A stretch of 51,784 nucleotides of DNA from Nocardia stercoris (GTDB lineage: Bacteria > Actinomycetota > Actinomycetes > Mycobacteriales > Mycobacteriaceae), in assembly GCF_003696265.1 (NCBI RefSeq), contig NZ_RFFH01000027.1:1-51784 (forward strand). Direction: 5' to 3'. The notes under the pieces were generated by a model that did not search any database, had not been told where the DNA came from, and worked only from the letters and a program-made list of their open reading frames with translations. Each line of letters starts with the position of its first letter. Within the stretch, counting starts at the first letter, position 1. Shown piece by piece: positions 49,644 to 51,784 of this stretch. A program made the position numbers and the translations under genes.

Positions 49644-50693
49644 ATGTCGAACGCGATCGTGGACGCACCCACGCGGGTGACGACGCTGCGCGTATCGGCG
49701 GTGATCGAAGAGACGGCCGACGCGCGGTCGCTGGTCTTCGAGGTGCCGGCCGAGGCCGCCGCCCGCTTCGCGTACCGGCCCGGCCAGTTCCTCACGCTGC
49801 GTATCCCGAGCGAACGGCCCGAGACGGTGGCGCGCTGCTATTCGCTGTCCAGTTCGCCGTTCATCGATCCCGCGCCGAAGGTGACGGTGAAGCGCACTGT
49901 CGACGGCTACGGCTCGAACTGGTTGTGCGACAACATCTCTGTCGGCGACACCGTTGACGTACTGCCACCCGTGGGCACCTTCACCCCCGCCTCCCTCGAC
50001 GTCGACCTGCTGCTGTGGGCGGGTGGCAGCGGTATCACCCCTGTGATGTCGATCCTGATCTCCGCCCTCACCGCGGGCACCCGGAAGGTCGTGCTGTTCT
50101 ACGCCAACCGCGACGCCGAGTCGGTGATCTTCGCCGACCAGCTGCGGGTACTCGCCGCGGAGCATCCCTGCCGGCTCACCGTCGTGCACCAGCTCGAGTC
50201 GCAGCAGGGCCTGCCGACCGCCGACCGGCTGACCGACTTCGCGCGCCGCTACCCCGGCTACGAGTCGTTCATCTGCGGCCCGGCGCCGTACATGGCCGCC
50301 GTGACCGCCGCCCTCGCCGCGGCCGGCGTGCCGCGCGAGCGGGTGCACACCGAGGTGTTCACCTCGCTGTCCGGTGACCCGTTCGCCGAGCCGGTCGAGG
50401 TCGCGGACACCGAACTCGCCGACGCCGCCCAGGTGGATGTGGAACTCGACGGCACTGTGCACGCGCTGAGCTGGCCGCGCGGTCGCACCCTGGTCGACGT
50501 CATGCTGGCGCACGGTCTCGACGTCCCCTATTCGTGCCGGGCGGGCGAATGTGGTTCGTGCGCTTGCACTGTCGTCGACGGCGCGGTCGACATGCCGCCC
50601 GGCGGCGTTCTCGATCAGGACGACATCGACGCGGGTTACACCCTGGCCTGCCAGGCCCGCCCACGCACCGACACCGTCCGTATCCGCTTTTGA
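49644..50693 (+). CDS. kshB: 3-ketosteroid 9alpha-hydroxylase, reductase subunit KshB
   Basis: 349 residues; ATG 49644 has GAAGGAGG upstream. Three modules occur in order: an FAD-binding barrel (YRPGQFLTLRIPSE, RCYSLSSSP), an NAD-binding domain (LLLWAGGSGITPVMSIL, YESFICGPAPYM) and a C-terminal plant-type 2Fe-2S ferredoxin with Cys ligands in YSCRAGECGSCACTVV and LACQARP. It passes electrons from NADH to KshA. It heads the kshB-hsaE-hsaG operon. Other phenylacetate-type reductases share this layout, but the steroid context makes KshB the best call. Confidence 0.92.
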   Translation: MSNAIVDAPTRVTTLRVSAVIEETADARSLVFEVPAEAAARFAYRPGQFLTLRIPSERPETVARCYSLSSSPFIDPAPKVTVKRTVDGYGSNWLCDNISVGDTVDVLPPVGTFTPASLDVDLLLWAGGSGITPVMSILISALTAGTRKVVLFYANRDAESVIFADQLRVLAAEHPCRLTVVHQLESQQGLPTADRLTDFARRYPGYESFICGPAPYMAAVTAALAAAGVPRERVHTEVFTSLSGDPFAEPVEVADTELADAAQVDVELDGTVHALSWPRGRTLVDVMLAHGLDVPYSCRAGECGSCACTVVDGAVDMPPGGVLDQDDIDAGYTLACQARPRTDTVRIRF

Positions 50694-50698
50694 GCGCC

Positions 50699-50722
50699 AG
50701 GAAACCGCTTGCTGCGCAACGA
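50699..50722 (+). repeat. Duplicate of the hsaE translation-start region
   Basis: This 24-bp stretch matches 50793-50816, the ribosome binding site and start of hsaE, with two mismatches at an offset of 94 bp. The GTG start codon of hsaE is TTG in this copy. It lies just after the kshB stop and looks like a decayed duplication. Confidence 0.7.
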
Positions 50723-50802
50723 AACACGTTCCCGCGGGACCGGTCGCCCTCGCACCCGCCGCAGCTGCCGTCGAGCGCGGGAATCATCAGAAAGGAAACC
50801 GC

Positions 50803-51594
50803 GTGCTGAGCAACGAGGTTCGTCACCAGCTGGCCGCTGAACTGGCCGCCGCCGAACGGGACCGGGTGCCCCTCACCCCGCTGGTGGACCGCCATCCCGG
50901 CATCGATGTGGTCGACGCCTACGAGATCCAGCTGGTCAATATTCGCGGGCGATTGGATGCGGGTGCGAAGGTCGTGGGCCACAAGGTCGGGCTGTCATCC
51001 AAGGCTATGCAGCAGATGATGGGCGTCGACGAACCGGACTACGGCCACCTGCTCGCCGACATGCAGGTCTTCGAGGACGTGCCGGTAGAGACTGCGAAGT
51101 ACCTGTTCCCGCGGGTCGAGGTCGAGGTCGGTTTCGTCCTGGGCAAGGACCTGCCCGGCGCGGACTGCACCGAGGAAGACGTCCTGGACGCGACGATCGC
51201 CTACGCGCCGTCGATCGAGCTGATCGACACCCGGATCAAGAACTGGCAGATCGGGTTGTGCGACACCATCGCCGACAACGCGTCGTCCGCCGGCTGGGTG
51301 CTGGGCAAGGAGCGCGTGGCACCGGCCGACCTGGACATCAAGGCGATCGACGCCGTGCTCACCCGCAACGGCGAGGTGGTGGCCGAGGGGCGCAGCGACG
51401 CCGTCCTGGGCGACCCGACCATCGGGGTGGCCTGGCTGGCCCGCAAGGTCGCCTCCTTCGGTGTCCGGCTGAAGGCAGGCGACATCGTGCTCCCCGGGTC
51501 GTGCACCCGCGCGATCGACGTCCGTCCGGGCGATGAGTTCCACGCCGAGTTCGCCGGACTCGGTTCTGTCCGTTTGCAATTCGACCGGCCGTAG
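50803..51594 (+). CDS. hsaE: 2-hydroxypentadienoate-type hydratase HsaE
   Basis: 263 residues from GTG 50803 with AAAGGAAA upstream. Family blocks are VDAYEIQLVNIRGRLDAGAKVVGHKVGLSSKAMQ, DYGHLLADM, FPRVEVEVGFVLGKDLPG (metal-binding Glu residues), SIELIDTRIKNW and VLPGSCTRAIDVRPGDE. It adds water to 2-hydroxyhexa-2,4-dienoate, the HsaD product, giving 4-hydroxy-2-oxohexanoate. It is followed 39 bp later by hsaG. Confidence 0.94.
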   Translation: MLSNEVRHQLAAELAAAERDRVPLTPLVDRHPGIDVVDAYEIQLVNIRGRLDAGAKVVGHKVGLSSKAMQQMMGVDEPDYGHLLADMQVFEDVPVETAKYLFPRVEVEVGFVLGKDLPGADCTEEDVLDATIAYAPSIELIDTRIKNWQIGLCDTIADNASSAGWVLGKERVAPADLDIKAIDAVLTRNGEVVAEGRSDAVLGDPTIGVAWLARKVASFGVRLKAGDIVLPGSCTRAIDVRPGDEFHAEFAGLGSVRLQFDRP

Positions 51595-51633
51595 CGCCGC
51601 GGTCACCACATCCCAGAGACTCAGGAGAATTTT

Positions 51634-51784
51634 GTGACTGCCAACCGAAAGGTCACTGCCGCGATTGTCGGCTCCGGCAATATCTCGACGGATCTGCTGT
51701 ACAAGCTGCTCCGCTCGGAGAAGATCGAACCGCGGTGGATGGTCGGGATCGACCCCGACAGTGAAGGTTTGAAGCGCGCGCGGG
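51634..51784 (+). CDS. hsaG: Acylating aldehyde dehydrogenase HsaG (3' truncated by window end)
   Basis: GTG 51634 is preceded by CAGGAGAA. The 50 visible residues (MTANRKVTAAIVGSGNISTDLLYKLLRSE, then WMVGIDPDSEGLKRAR) are the N-terminal NAD-binding domain of acylating acetaldehyde/propanal dehydrogenases, with GSGNI as the dinucleotide loop. It converts propanal from the HsaF aldolase to propionyl-CoA. The aldolase gene hsaF should follow just outside the window. Confidence 0.92.
   Translation, partial: MTANRKVTAAIVGSGNISTDLLYKLLRSEKIEPRWMVGIDPDSEGLKRAR

Noticed and set aside
29708..51784. KstR or KstR2 binding sites at the steroid promoters
   Set aside because: By eye I found no convincing TNNAACNNGTTNNA or ACAAGNNCTTGT match in the intergenic regions; a computed scan would be needed to exclude weak ones.

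Overview
The window is high-GC actinobacterial DNA, most like a Nocardia or a close mycolic-acid relative (Rhodococcus, Mycobacterium). The supports are: two glutamine synthetases with glnE and a caeA-like protease in the M. tuberculosis order, panB, an rnpB RNA, an LpqM-like lipoprotein, mycofactocin-type SDRs and a full actinobacterial steroid-ring pathway. No tRNA, rRNA, CRISPR array, transposase or phage gene was seen.

Left part (1-29.7 kb), mostly housekeeping. It opens with the Thr/Pro tail of an envelope protein and then glnA1, which has a well-spaced GlnR-type box upstream. A mixed block follows: a SapA-like secreted protein, a PLP decarboxylase, an M20 peptidase, a monoacylglycerol lipase, a RibH2-type lumazine synthase, a polysaccharide deacetylase with a GT4 glycosyltransferase, a DMT transporter, a zinc-metallopeptidase lipoprotein, a PF09924-type membrane protein, and a tandem GGDEF gene with an unusual frame structure. 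Then comes caeA-glnA2-glnE on the minus strand with panB divergent, as in M. tuberculosis, where however glnA1 lies next to glnE; here about 14 kb separates them. A phosphotransferase, proline iminopeptidase, SPFH protein, SDR, rnpB and an alpha/beta hydrolase close this half.

Right part (29.7 kb to the end) is a steroid catabolic island. It encodes both parts of 3-ketosteroid 9alpha-hydroxylase (kshA, kshB), two KstD-type dehydrogenases flanking a ketosteroid isomerase with a complete catalytic triad, and the 9,10-seco pathway (hsaA, hsaB, hsaC, hsaD, hsaE, start of hsaG). It also has a Baeyer-Villiger monooxygenase very like Rhodococcus steroid monooxygenase, an HSL-family esterase, three SDRs, IclR and PadR regulators, and several unknowns: a four-cysteine small protein, a double-hotdog protein and two dimeric-barrel proteins. 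Together these could take a C21 pregnane such as pregnenolone or progesterone through side-chain Baeyer-Villiger oxidation, ester cleavage, 17-oxidation, ring A/B opening and meta-cleavage.

A palindrome close to CTCCCGGTNACCGGGAG recurs, usually in pairs and usually about 70 bp from the start codon, in every divergent promoter region of the steroid island but, so far as I can see, not in the housekeeping half. I read this as the operator of a local regulon. The island also holds a membrane-protein gene bracketed by three related hairpin repeats and a roughly 120-bp tandem duplication between the two outermost divergent promoters.
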